64,000 nt of DNA from Umbilicaria muhlenbergii (taxonomy: Eukaryota; Ascomycota; Lecanoromycetes; Umbilicariales; Umbilicariaceae): NCBI GenBank assembly GCA_000611775.1, contig KK106985.1, positions 849,982 through 913,981 on the forward strand. The letters run 5' to 3'. Positions 34,240 through 43,400 of the stretch are shown in pieces. The notes below the pieces were generated by a model that was given only the letters and a program-made list of their open reading frames with translations, was not told the DNA's origin and ran no database searches. Both the position numbers and the translations under genes were made by a program. Positions within the stretch are counted from its first letter, which is position 1; each line of letters opens with the position of its first letter.

Positions 34240-35170
34240 TAAAATTATTAACATTCTGCTGATTGTTCTTACAGCTGTGTTGAGAGAGACGTTGAATGCA
34301 CTTTCAAGAAAGATATTGCATGACAAGCAAAGCTCAACCACTAAGAAATGAACATTCAAGGAGGAAATTGAGAGAAATCATTATTCATGTTGTGAGTTTA
34401 ATGATTATTATAAAAATTGTCATAACACGTCAAGCTGTTAGTGAGACGGCGCTAGTGAAACCTTAAACTCAAGTGATTATTCTGCCTCACTCTCTTTATC
34501 AACTCTATCAACTTCATCATCTTCATTTCATCAAAACACAACAATTTTAGTTGATTTTCTTCATGTTTCATCTTTAATTTCTTCTGTATCACAAGTATCA
34601 TTCTCAGCATCATTAAAATCAATCAAAAAGCTTCACCTGATATGATTTCTTCAGCAAGCTTTTACACATTCTTAAGTTAACACTGAAAAAAGCTTTAAAT
34701 CACTCATCATGACCTTCATCAGTGATGATGAGTCAATGATTCATGAAGAAATCATTAATAATATCTTTTGCAAATGTAAAGTCATCATTAAGAAAGTAAA
34801 TACTGCTTCTCCCTCACCTGTATATTCATCAAGATTATTATAATGATTATCATAACTGATTGATGTTATAGTCTTCTTCAGTCTTCTTGAGTGAGGCTGA
34901 GTCATCAGTTAAACATCATCACTGAGGCTGCTCAGTGAAATACACAGCATTTAAAAAGCCTCAAGCAGCTCTCTTCATCAATTCTTACATTGTTAAAAAT
35001 CATGAAAGAATGCAGGGTCTCAACACTTATGAGAAAAAATATGAGAAGGTCAAAAAGGTTGATGTTAATAATCTCACATATCATCTTCAGTAACTGTGAA
35101 AATCAAAAGACTATGTGTCTGCATCAGGTGAAGTGCAGAAGCAGTTGAAGAATGCATTTACATAAAAAAT
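34240..35170 (+). other. Coding-like segment of unknown type, divergent from H3-like copy 2
   Basis: The plus strand after 34260 shows protein-like stretches without long open frames: charged AVLRETLNALSRKIL, a Ser/Thr-rich region (34490-34620), an acidic MTFISDDESMIHEE (34701-34740) and a helical KPQAALFINSYIVKNHERMQ stretch (about 34958-35020). Intron-like segments containing a TTATCATAA motif occur at about 34400 and 34850. I do not recognise the family. It may be a partner gene sharing the H3-like copy 2 promoter. Confidence 0.35.
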
Positions 35171-35244
35171 AAAAAACAAACAGTTCACACTTTTTTTTAT
35201 AATAATCTTTATGATAATCTAAATACTAATCACTGTATTTAAAA

Positions 35245-35451
35245 TTACTCAAGGAGTTCACGTGAGTGTTGTAAAGCAGACATATGACCTTGACTCAGAT
35301 GATAATCAAGATGATAAAAACTTAAACTGAGAAGATATAAAGTCAAATTATGATGACCCTGTCTTTGTTGTAATGCTGTAAAGTAATAATCACAACATGA
35401 AGGTTCCTGATCTGAATGTTGATATGCATATGAGTGAATTTTCTCTGACAT
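35245..35451 (-). other. Small unassigned ORF, 68 codons
   Basis: An open minus-strand frame rich in His, Gln, Tyr and Leu between the two histone-like regions. No domain is recognised. Its openness in this stop-rich DNA is mildly unusual, but chance is a fair explanation. Confidence 0.2.
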
Positions 35452-36079
35452 GTCAGGCTGAGCAACAGATGATATGTTTGAGATGAAAAATTATTCATTA
35501 AATGTGATGCTGTCCTCTCTGTTCTCTACATCATAAGATGAAGATGATAAATGTTATGTTTAATCTTGAAGGTACTCTCTTTATTATGCATTATTTTAAT
35601 TAAGCAAACACTAACATATCTCAGAGCTGACAAATGCAGGTTCATACATCAATTATGTTACATGTGAGCTTTATCTTGACATTTCACCATCACACATCTT
35701 CTTTTCACGTCAGGAATGAGCAGTCTGATTTAATTTAAACTCATGAACTTTGAAGAAGGATAAGAACTTTGTTGAGTTATCTGAATCTGCATCATGATGA
35801 CTGAAGGACTATGATTATGTTATGCATGAATAAAAATCAGACTTCAACCTGAAATCAGTCAAGGAAGTCTTTGATGTCATCATGACTCTTGAAATTCATT
35901 CACTTGCACAGTTAGCTCATCTTTTATCATCTCAAGTATGCTTGATTATGTTAATGAATGCAGCTGATTCTGAGAGTGCAGTGTATCTAAATACCTTGAA
36001 TTGAACTTATGAGATTATCAAGACATAATTTATTGAAAGCAAAAACATGAATATAAAGATTTCAATCATAATCAATGTT

Positions 36080-36594
36080 CTTTAAATTCTGCCCTTCATC
36101 ATGTCTCATAATTTGTGCATCAGCTGCATATCCTTCACCTGTAATGTAACACATCATGCATGAATTGTGACATGATTTGCCACTATTGCTGAGTCAGTCT
36201 AGGGTTGACTTGAGGATTGTAATACACATTGTTAAACTTTATCATTAAGAATGCTTCTGCTGCCTCTTGAAGCACACTCAATGCACTTGACTGTATGTGA
36301 TAATGATCAAGTCTCTCAACATCAGACATGATTTTCCTGACTAGATGCTTAAAGCTTGCCTGTCTCAATATCAAGTCTGTACTTTTTTGAAGACGTCAGA
36401 TGTCTTGAAGTGCAACTGTTGAGTTAAATTAAGTAATGCATCAGGGAGGGAAATAGTTTTCAGTACACACTGCTTGATTTAAAGTGATAAGACCTTTTAA
36501 CTTTCTTTACTCACTTGATGTTTAATTTTGATACTGTCTTTCATGCTGTTGTTTCATCATTCTGTGAAACAGAGGTCTCATAGTCAGTGAGCAT
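36080..36594 (-). pseudogene. Histone H3-like gene fossil, copy 3 (duplicate of copy 1)
   Basis: A possible ATG at 36594 (MLTDYETSVSQNDETTA) precedes a basic tail ending VKKVKRSYHFKSSS, as in copy 1. The fold region is STVALQDI, RLQKSTDLILRQ, SFKHLVRKIMSDVERLDHYH, then IQSSALSVLQEAAEAFLM and, after an intron-like stretch, CVTLQVKDMQLMHKL. Loop 1 has the same two extra residues as copy 1, and the QEAAEAFL helix-2 signature is kept. A 63-codon open stretch from 36374 covers alpha-1 to alpha-2. This copy belongs to the direct duplication with 32500-33135 but differs at many transitions, so the two have mutated independently. Confidence 0.8.
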
Positions 36595-37079
36595 GTTAAG
36601 TATAATTTTAATCATCTTTTCTAAACTCTACGTCCTCAAGATCAAAGGCATCTTTCAGAATCAAGAAAGCAAGTGAAAGCAGACAGAAAAAGTGATCACT
36701 ACACAGTGTTAAAGTTCATTTAATTTAAATTAAATTATATGCAGGAGCTTGTTTAAAGAATGAAATGAACTTCTTACTCACTTAATTACTTTAAAGACTA
36801 TCATAACAACTGTGTCTCAAACAGATGACGCTTTGACTTTTGAAAAATTAATTTAAGATGAAATTCAAAATGAACTCCTCCCTTGCACATATCACATTAC
36901 TTTAAAGATTATCATAACTTTCTTGCATATTTGAGCACAGCCTTCTTTTAAGTTTCAACATTAAATATTTTCTACTTATTCAAGATTCACCTGTTTGTAT
37001 TCTCTTATAAAGCTGAGCATTATTTTTTAAAATTTGAACAACACTGTAATTCACATCATCTGTCTCTTTTTTTGCTAAA
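36595..37079. other. AT-rich spacer between H3-like copy 3 and the BED-finger gene
   Basis: Divergent intergenic space between minus-strand copy 3 and the plus-strand gene at 37080. It contains two nearby TTTAAAGA-TATCATAAC motifs (36790 and 36900) like those in the intron-like segments of this core. No gene is recognised. Confidence 0.4.
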
Positions 37080-37908
37080 ATGACTCAGGCATCATCATCA
37101 CAGTTGATGAGTTCATTTTCCTCTGATATAAATTTTGAAAGCCTCACATCTATCAATGTAAATCTTGTGTGAGTTGAAAAGCGCCGGGATTGTTACCTTT
37201 GAACATCAGATAAGCATGAGGTGTTTGTGAAATGATAACAATAAACACAGTGATATCTGATTAACAGTCAACTTGAGTGAGGTGCTCAGAAGAAGATTAT
37301 ATGAGGTTCAAGAAAGCAGATCAGAGCATGAGAGTTTTATTAAAAAAATACACATCAACTCAGTGAATTTTCAAAGATCATATGTCTTCACTGTGATGCA
37401 GTACTTGATTATTCTTCAATGAGCAGTGAGACAGAGATGATGAATGATCACTTCAGAACATCAAGATGTAAGTCAACAGTTAAATTTCATGAGTTGAAAC
37501 AGCTTAACATCAGAGAAGGATTTCTTTATGAAGTGAGTCATTAATTATCATAAAGATTATCATAAAGGCTGACACTGATATTCTTGCAGCAGCAATAAAG
37601 AAGACTAGATCTTATTTAAAGGACAAATCAAAACCTTGAAAAGAAGAATTTCTCAGAGCAACTTTTTTACATCATGATCTCATTAAGCCTCTTCATGTGC
37701 TCTGTCAACAACATTAAGTTTCAGTGAGCTTTTTACTGCTTAAACAGGACAATCACCCTTGAGTTTGCATCAACAATAAAGTGAAGACTCATAACACAGT
37801 TAAATCAAGTTCAGACATTACTGTTGCAGGATTTGCTTAATGATGTCATGAAAGTTGCACTTGCTCTTGATTACTGATCATCCTTCAACCGGCAATCCTA
37901 CATGATCA
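37080..37908 (+). pseudogene. BED-type zinc-finger gene, 5' part of a split hAT-like transposase
   Basis: ATG at 37080 (MTQASSSQLMSSFSSDINFE). Downstream, a zinc-binding block reads IICLHCDAVLDYSSM ... NDHFRTSRCKSTVKFHEL (37375-37500): C-x2-C then H-x5-C, the BED-finger pattern of hAT transposases and their relatives. A GTGAGT...TTGCAG intron (about 37542-37592) precedes AAIKKTRSYLKDKSKP and FLRATFLHHDLIKPLHVL. Several TGA stops are present. At 37909 the sequence is cut by an LTR element flanked by GATCA on both sides. The DNA resuming at 43030 carries hAT catalytic-core sequence on the same strand, so the two parts probably belong to one gene. The BED call is from spacing; the link across the insertion is strong. 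Confidence 0.6.
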
Positions 37909-38182
37909 TGTAAGAGGCAGGTAGTACGACAGTCATCATAATGATGTTTAAACAGAGTGTCATAAGCAATATAATCATAATGAAGTTAATGCAGTGATTA
38001 TATGTATTTTATTCAGTGACAAAACTAATCACTGAGGAAGCAGGTTTCTGCATCTTCTTGTGAAGAGTTTTCACTTGATGTCAAGGCACTAAGCGCTGAG
38101 TCATCATATTTAAGTTATAGTGTCATATCATAATGTTGTACTATAGTGTTGTACTGTCATACTATATATGATGACTCTGACA
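37909..38182 (-). repeat. LTR, family 2 (274 bp), 3' LTR
   Basis: Direct repeat of 42756-43029; the 5-bp GATCA target site precedes it. Confidence 0.9.
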
Positions 38183-38394
38183 CAACATTTCCCTTCTCAT
38201 GATGTCATTCCTGATGCCAATTGACTCTGAATTCATAATCATAGACATCATCATGATAGTGTGATAAGTGATTAATCATGTAGGGTGAATGTGTGAAACA
38301 GCATTAAGATAAAACTGATCACTGTAAGTTTAAAACACCTCTCTCTTGTGTTTCTTCTTCATCATCTCTTTTATAACATGTCATCATACTTCCT

Positions 38395-38885
38395 GATAAG
38401 TGCCTTGTAGGCTTGTAATACCTCTGCATGAAGAACTTTCATGACTGCCTCTCTGTGAAGGACTTCTGTGGATGCCTTTTTATGAAGAACTTTTATGAAT
38501 GCTTTTTTATAAAGAACTTTCATGACTGTCTCTTTATGAAGAACTTCTGAAGTGAAATAATCATCTTTATGAGCTTCTGATAAGTGTCTTATAAGCTTGT
38601 AATGCCTCTGTGTGAAGGATTTTCATGAATATCTCTCTGTGAAGAACTTCTGTGACTGTCTCTCTATGAAGAACTTCTGAAGTAAAATAATCACCTTTGT
38701 GAGCTTCTGATAAGTGCCTTGTAGGCCTGTAATGCCTCTGCATGAAGAACTTTCATGAATGCCTCTCTGTGAAGAACTTTCATGACTGCCTCTTTATGAA
38801 GAACTTCTGAAGTGAAATGATCATCTTTGTGAGCTTCTGATAAGTGCCTTGTAAGCTCATAATGCTTTAATGAACTTGTCACTCT
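38395..38885 (-). repeat. Tandem repeat with GAAGAACTT(T/C) units
   Basis: A unit of about 150-180 bp, itself built from 30-bp subunits (core GAAGAACTTTCATGACTGCC), repeats about three times. On the minus strand a 63-codon open frame repeats VLHKEAVMKV-type heptads. The left Gypsy element has the same motif in opposite orientation at 31850-31960. Confidence 0.65.
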
Positions 38886-39124
38886 TGACCCTTGCTGTAG
38901 ATCATCAATAAGGTCTTGATAAAATCTGTAAAACCTCTTGAGAAAATCAGGAAAGAGTGTTCTTATGACATTAATTAAATCCTGTTCAAACTGTTTAGAT
39001 TGTTCAGCATGTTTAATGAATTTCTCTTAACTCTTGCTGTAGATACCTTATAAGGCCTTGATAAAATCTGTAAAACCCCTTGAGGAAAATCAGGAAAGAG
39101 TGTTCTTATGATATTAATTAAGTC

Positions 39125-39390
39125 ATGTTTGAATTATTCAGATTGTTTAAAATATTTAAATTATTCAGCCTGTTTGATGTCCTGCATGCATGTGTTTATG
39201 ATGACAGGAAGGGTGATTCAAACTGTTTAAATTGTTCAAATCATTCAGATTGTTCAGCATGTTCAGAATTATTCAGACGTTTAAACTGTTTGAACTGTTC
39301 AGGTTGTTCAACATGTTCAGAATCATTCAGACTGTTTAAATCATTCAAATTGTTCAATATGTTCAGAACTGTTTAAACTGTTTAAACATA
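39125..39390 (-). repeat. Low-complexity tandem repeat (TTCAGATTGTTCAGCATG type)
   Basis: Reverse-complement counterpart of 31215-31510. The 83-codon plus-strand ORF here is only an open reading of the repeat. Confidence 0.7.
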
Positions 39391-39499
39391 AGTCTGTCTT
39401 TTCTACTCCTCTTTCATTTTTCTTTAGTACAACAAAATGTCATAATAATTGTCATACTTTTGTCATACTCATGTATATTCATTGTATTGATATATTCAT

Positions 39500-40146
39500 C
39501 ATAATTTAAATCCTGAATTGCTGATGTTCCTGTCATACTGCTGACTTTAATATTCATTGCATTGATATATATTCATCACGGCTTGCTTTTTAAGCATGTA
39601 AGTCATGAACTGCTGATGTTTCAATCATGCTGTCAGCTTCAATATTTATTATATTAATATATTCATCATGACTTGATCTGTCACAGCTTGCTTCATGAGC
39701 ATGTAGATCATGAACTGCTGATGTTTCAGTTGTATCATCAGCTTCAGTATTTATTGTATTAATATATTCATCACAGCTTGCTTCTTCTTGAGCATGTAAG
39801 CATTAACTGCTGATGTTTCAATCATATCATCAGCTTCAGTATTCATCATACTGATATATTCATCACTGATATGTTCATCATATTAATATGTTCATCACAG
39901 CTTGCTTCTTGAGCATATAAGTCACAAACTGCTGATGTTTCAGTCATATCATCAGCTTCAGTATTCATCATATTGATATATTCATCACGGCTTGCTTCTT
40001 CTTGAGCATGTAGGCACTGACTGCTGATGTTTCAGTCACATCATCAGCTTCAGTATGCATCATATTGATATGTATTCATCATGACTTGCTTCTTGAGCAT
40101 GTAAGCACTGACTGCTGATGTTTCAGTCACATCATTACGCTGCATC
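39500..40146 (-). repeat. 91-bp-type satellite array, sister copy
   Basis: Units with TCATCACGGCTTGCTTCTT and AACTGCTGATGTTTCAGTC read as the reverse complement of the array at 27660-31130. The array is interrupted by the TGGGTT-rich unit at 40147 and resumes after the gap at 41471. Confidence 0.75.
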
Positions 40147-41001
40147 ATGGGTTGGGTTTTACCCAGTGGGTTTGGGTTTGGGTTGGGTTTGGGTTGAGTT
40201 TTGAGGTGGGTTATACATGTCAAAACTCAACCCAGAAAAAACCCAACTCATTTAACTCAAACTCAGAAAATTCTGAGTTAACCCAGTACATACAAATAGT
40301 TATGGTAGTCTTTATGGTAGTCAAGAAAGTCAGTTCAAAAGGCGCCTTCTTAAGTCATTTTCAAGGCCATTTTTTGAGGCCGTCGTTGAAGTCATTTTGA
40401 AAGTCATTTTGAAAGTCACTTTGAAAGCTGTTTTTCAAGGCCGTCATCAAAGCCATTTTAGAAGCTGTTTTTCAAGGCCGTCGTCAAAGTCATTTTGAAA
40501 GCTGTTTTGAAAGTCACTTTGAAAGCTGTTTTTCAAGGCCGTCATCAAAGCCATTTTAGAAGCTGTTTTTCAAGGCCGTCGTCAAAGTCATTTTGAAAGC
40601 TGTTTTGAAAGTCACTTTGAAAGCTGTTTTTCAAGGCCGTCATCAAAGCCATTTTAGAAGCTGTTTTTCAAGGCCGTCGTCAAAGTCATTTTGAAAGCTG
40701 TTTTGAAAGTCACTTTGAAAGCTGTTTTTCAAGGCCGTCATCAAAGCCATTTTAGAAGCTGTTTTTCAAGGCCGTCGTCAAAGTCATTTTGAAAGCTGTT
40801 TTGAAAGTCACTTTGAAAGCTGTTTTTCAAGGCTGTCATTGAAGCCGTTTTGAAAGCTGTTTTGAAAGTCGCTTTGAAAGCTGTTGTGGTAGTCTTTATG
40901 GTAGTCAAGAAAGTCAGTTCAAAAGGCGCCTTCTTAAGTCATTTTCAAGGCCATTTTTTGAGGCCGTCGTTGAAGCCATTTTGAAAGCTGTTTTGGAAGT
41001 C
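40147..41001. repeat. TGGGTT-rich end plus CpG-retaining 98-bp minisatellite
   Basis: The unit begins with GGGTTGGGTTTTACCCAGTG and GGGTTTGGGTT runs (40147-40215) and a GAGTT/AACTC inverted pairing (40195-40240). A 98-bp tandem repeat follows, with GGCCGTCATCAAAGCC starting at 40439, 40537, 40635 and 40733 and divergent copies either side. Unlike all surrounding DNA it keeps CpG (GGCCGTCGTC). TGGGTT-rich ends are typical of some fungal hAT elements, so it may be a hAT-derived MITE that amplified internally. The right end is lost in the gap. Confidence 0.65.
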
Positions 41002-41470
41002 NNNNNNNNNNNNNNNNNNNNNNNNNNNNNNNNNNNNNNNNNNNNNNNNNNNNNNNNNNNNNNNNNNNNNNNNNNNNNNNNNNNNNNNNNNNNNNNNNNN
41101 NNNNNNNNNNNNNNNNNNNNNNNNNNNNNNNNNNNNNNNNNNNNNNNNNNNNNNNNNNNNNNNNNNNNNNNNNNNNNNNNNNNNNNNNNNNNNNNNNNNN
41201 NNNNNNNNNNNNNNNNNNNNNNNNNNNNNNNNNNNNNNNNNNNNNNNNNNNNNNNNNNNNNNNNNNNNNNNNNNNNNNNNNNNNNNNNNNNNNNNNNNNN
41301 NNNNNNNNNNNNNNNNNNNNNNNNNNNNNNNNNNNNNNNNNNNNNNNNNNNNNNNNNNNNNNNNNNNNNNNNNNNNNNNNNNNNNNNNNNNNNNNNNNNN
41401 NNNNNNNNNNNNNNNNNNNNNNNNNNNNNNNNNNNNNNNNNNNNNNNNNNNNNNNNNNNNNNNNNNNNNN
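41002..41470. other. Assembly gap (469 N)
   Basis: A run of N interrupts the 98-bp minisatellite. Size may be nominal. Frames shown across it are artefacts. Confidence 0.99.
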
Positions 41471-42755
41471 TATTCATCACAGCTTGCTTCTTAAGCATGT
41501 AAGTCATGAACTGCTGATGTTTCAGCTGCATCATCAGCTTCAGTATTCATTGTACTGATGGTATTTGTTGTGACAAGTATGACATTCTTTTGTCATAACT
41601 CCTGTCATACTGATTGTCTTGACTGCAGTGTCATTACAGCAAGCATGTATAATTTCTCCTGCACTGACTTATAATCCTTGATTCTTAAATGAAAGGACTG
41701 TCACACTCTTTCAGCAATAATTGAGGTACTGACAGTCTTTGACAGTTCATAGTTTTTCAGTGAGCTTTTCAGCTCACTTGAGCTGCCTTCATGTGAAGTT
41801 TGAGGTCATCATAAATCAAACAAGGTTTACATGATCAGTCAATATGATGATCAGGTGTTTAGCGCCTTGACAGTAATGATGTTAATGATGCATGATTTTC
41901 ATGATGACAAGAAGCTCTTGCTCATCTGTATTATATCAGATCTCATTATTTAGCAGCTTTTAATGCTGCTTCAAAAAATGAGAAGGAAGTGAGTACAACT
42001 GCAAGTGATATTAATTGCAGATTATGCTTGCCTTCATGATGTCATCTCTTTTAAATAAAGATTGCTTCTCAGCTGTTTGAAATACATCTGTGAAGTCATG
42101 ATACTCAGGAGGTAAACTGTCATAAACATTGTCATACCCTTTGTCATATCATAATGAGTTCATTTGTAGGGTATATTCTTTCATATCAATCATTAAGTTT
42201 ATCAGCCTCTAAAGTCTTCTTTTCACTGATGATGAATACTCAGTGCATGATAATATGTTTTAACTTTCTTCATAGGAATTTACCTGTATCATAGTGATGA
42301 TTTGAGTTTGCATGAACTAAAAATGATAGCCTGAGAACAAAAGGAGCTGATGTGTTGTCTTGTATGATAAAAAAGCAATTGCTATAGCAGTAAAGTTGAT
42401 CATCAGTGTTGTACATCATAATCATCAGTATGACAAACTCTGATAACTCAATTCCTTGTCATACATGTTGTAGTTGTAGTCACTGACGCTCAATGACTTC
42501 CTGATTGTGAGCAGTGGCTGCCTCAAGGTCATTAATGATGTCATCAGAGTTACTTGCAGTGATGTGTTCATGCTCATCATCTTTGATGTCTGAAATAAAG
42601 GTATTAATGACTGATAATGTAAACTTGTTAAAGGAAGACTCTGATTCAGCATGATTATCAGCTGTTTCACTGACTTAATGAGATTAAAGTGTTGATGTCA
42701 TCATGTTTTATGCTTCTGACATGACTGTTTACCTGAAGGTACTGAGTGATCAGTA

Positions 42756-43029
42756 TGTAAGAGGCAGGTAGTATGACAGTTGTTGTAATGATGTTTAAAT
42801 GAAGTGTCATAAACAATATAGTCATGATGAAGTCAATGCAGTGATTATATGTATTTTATTTAATGATAAAACTGATCACTGAGAAAGCAGGTTTCTGCAT
42901 CTTCTTGTGAAGAGTTTTCACTTGATGTCAAGGTGCTAAGCGCTGAGTCATCATATTTAAGCTATAGTGTCATATCATAGTGTCATATTATAATGTTGTA
43001 TTATCATACTATATATGATGACCCTGACA
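42756..43029 (-). repeat. LTR, family 2 (274 bp), 5' LTR
   Basis: Direct repeat of 37909-38182; followed by GATCA, the same five bases that precede the left LTR. Confidence 0.9.
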
Positions 43030-43400
43030 GATCATTATGATATACTTCATTGATTAAGCTTGAACCTATCATCAAAGACTTCTGACATTTAAGTCAGTTC
43101 ATGAAAGACACACTGAAAGGAACCTGATCATTATTCTTGATGAAGTCATTGCAAGACATCATCTGCAAGGCTGAATTCTGACAATTACAACTGATAACAC
43201 ATTTAATAATCAGACAATGCATGAGGAGCTTGTGAAACTCTTAAGAGAGAAGAACATAAATATAAAATTAATTCACTCTGAACATGAGAATGTCAGGACT
43301 ATGCAGATTATGAATTAATGCATGTGTTTTAACAGACTGACATTTAGCTACAGAAGAGAATTTTAATTTAAGAAGCAAGAAGAAGAAAAAGCATGAAGAA
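43030..43400 (+). pseudogene. hAT transposase core fragment
   Basis: The plus strand reads ILTITTDNTFNNQTMHEELV followed by KLLREKN (about 43180-43260). This matches the hAT catalytic-domain segment around the second Asp (TDNASNN). The sequence just before it (ILDEVIARHHLQG) fits the preceding beta strand. Stops interrupt the frame. It continues the DNA cut at 37908, where a BED-finger gene on the same strand ends, so the LTR element landed inside this transposase gene. The expected PCLAHVIQL block is not recognisable further right. Confidence 0.65.

Larger units (their letters stand above)
32499..37908. other. Core segment between two opposed LTR elements, with histone H3-like and hAT-like genes
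   Basis: This 5.4-kb stretch contains no LTR-element coding sequence. It holds three H3-like gene fossils (minus strand) and a BED-finger gene (plus strand). Part of it is duplicated in direct orientation: 32500-33160 resembles 35590-36600, the second copy having an extra unrelated stretch at about 35720-36060. It is bounded by an inverted pair of family-2 LTRs, but the right one belongs to a separate insertion with its own target duplication. Confidence 0.65.
37909..43029 (-). mobile_element. Ty3/Gypsy LTR element with intact ends and GATCA target duplication (broken inside)
   Basis: Both LTRs are 274 bp (37909-38182 and 42756-43029), start TGTAAGAGGCAGG and end CTGACA, and GATCA occurs immediately outside both (37904-37908, 43030-43034). 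Pol fragments lie on the minus strand: a segment preceding reverse transcriptase near 42060-42130 and RNase H at about 41770-41960; most of reverse transcriptase is absent. Between RNase H and the 3' LTR (left) lie satellites and short repeats mirroring the left element. Later insertions include the minisatellite/hAT-MITE-like unit at 40147-41470. Broken in many places. LTR divergence consists of transitions, so it is not a clock. Confidence 0.85.

Noticed and set aside
32499-37908. The core plus inverted LTRs as one large terminal-inverted-repeat transposon
   Set aside because: The right LTR belongs to an element with its own GATCA target duplication, so the inverted pairing arises from separate LTR insertions.
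40147-40215. TGGGTT/TTTGGG repeats as an internal telomere
   Set aside because: Units are irregular and not TTAGGG; they sit at the edge of a repeat unit inside an LTR element, better explained as a transposon terminus.
40914-41534. Long ORFs on both strands across 40.9-41.5 kb
   Set aside because: They run through the N gap and minisatellite; most codons are unknown, so they are artefacts.
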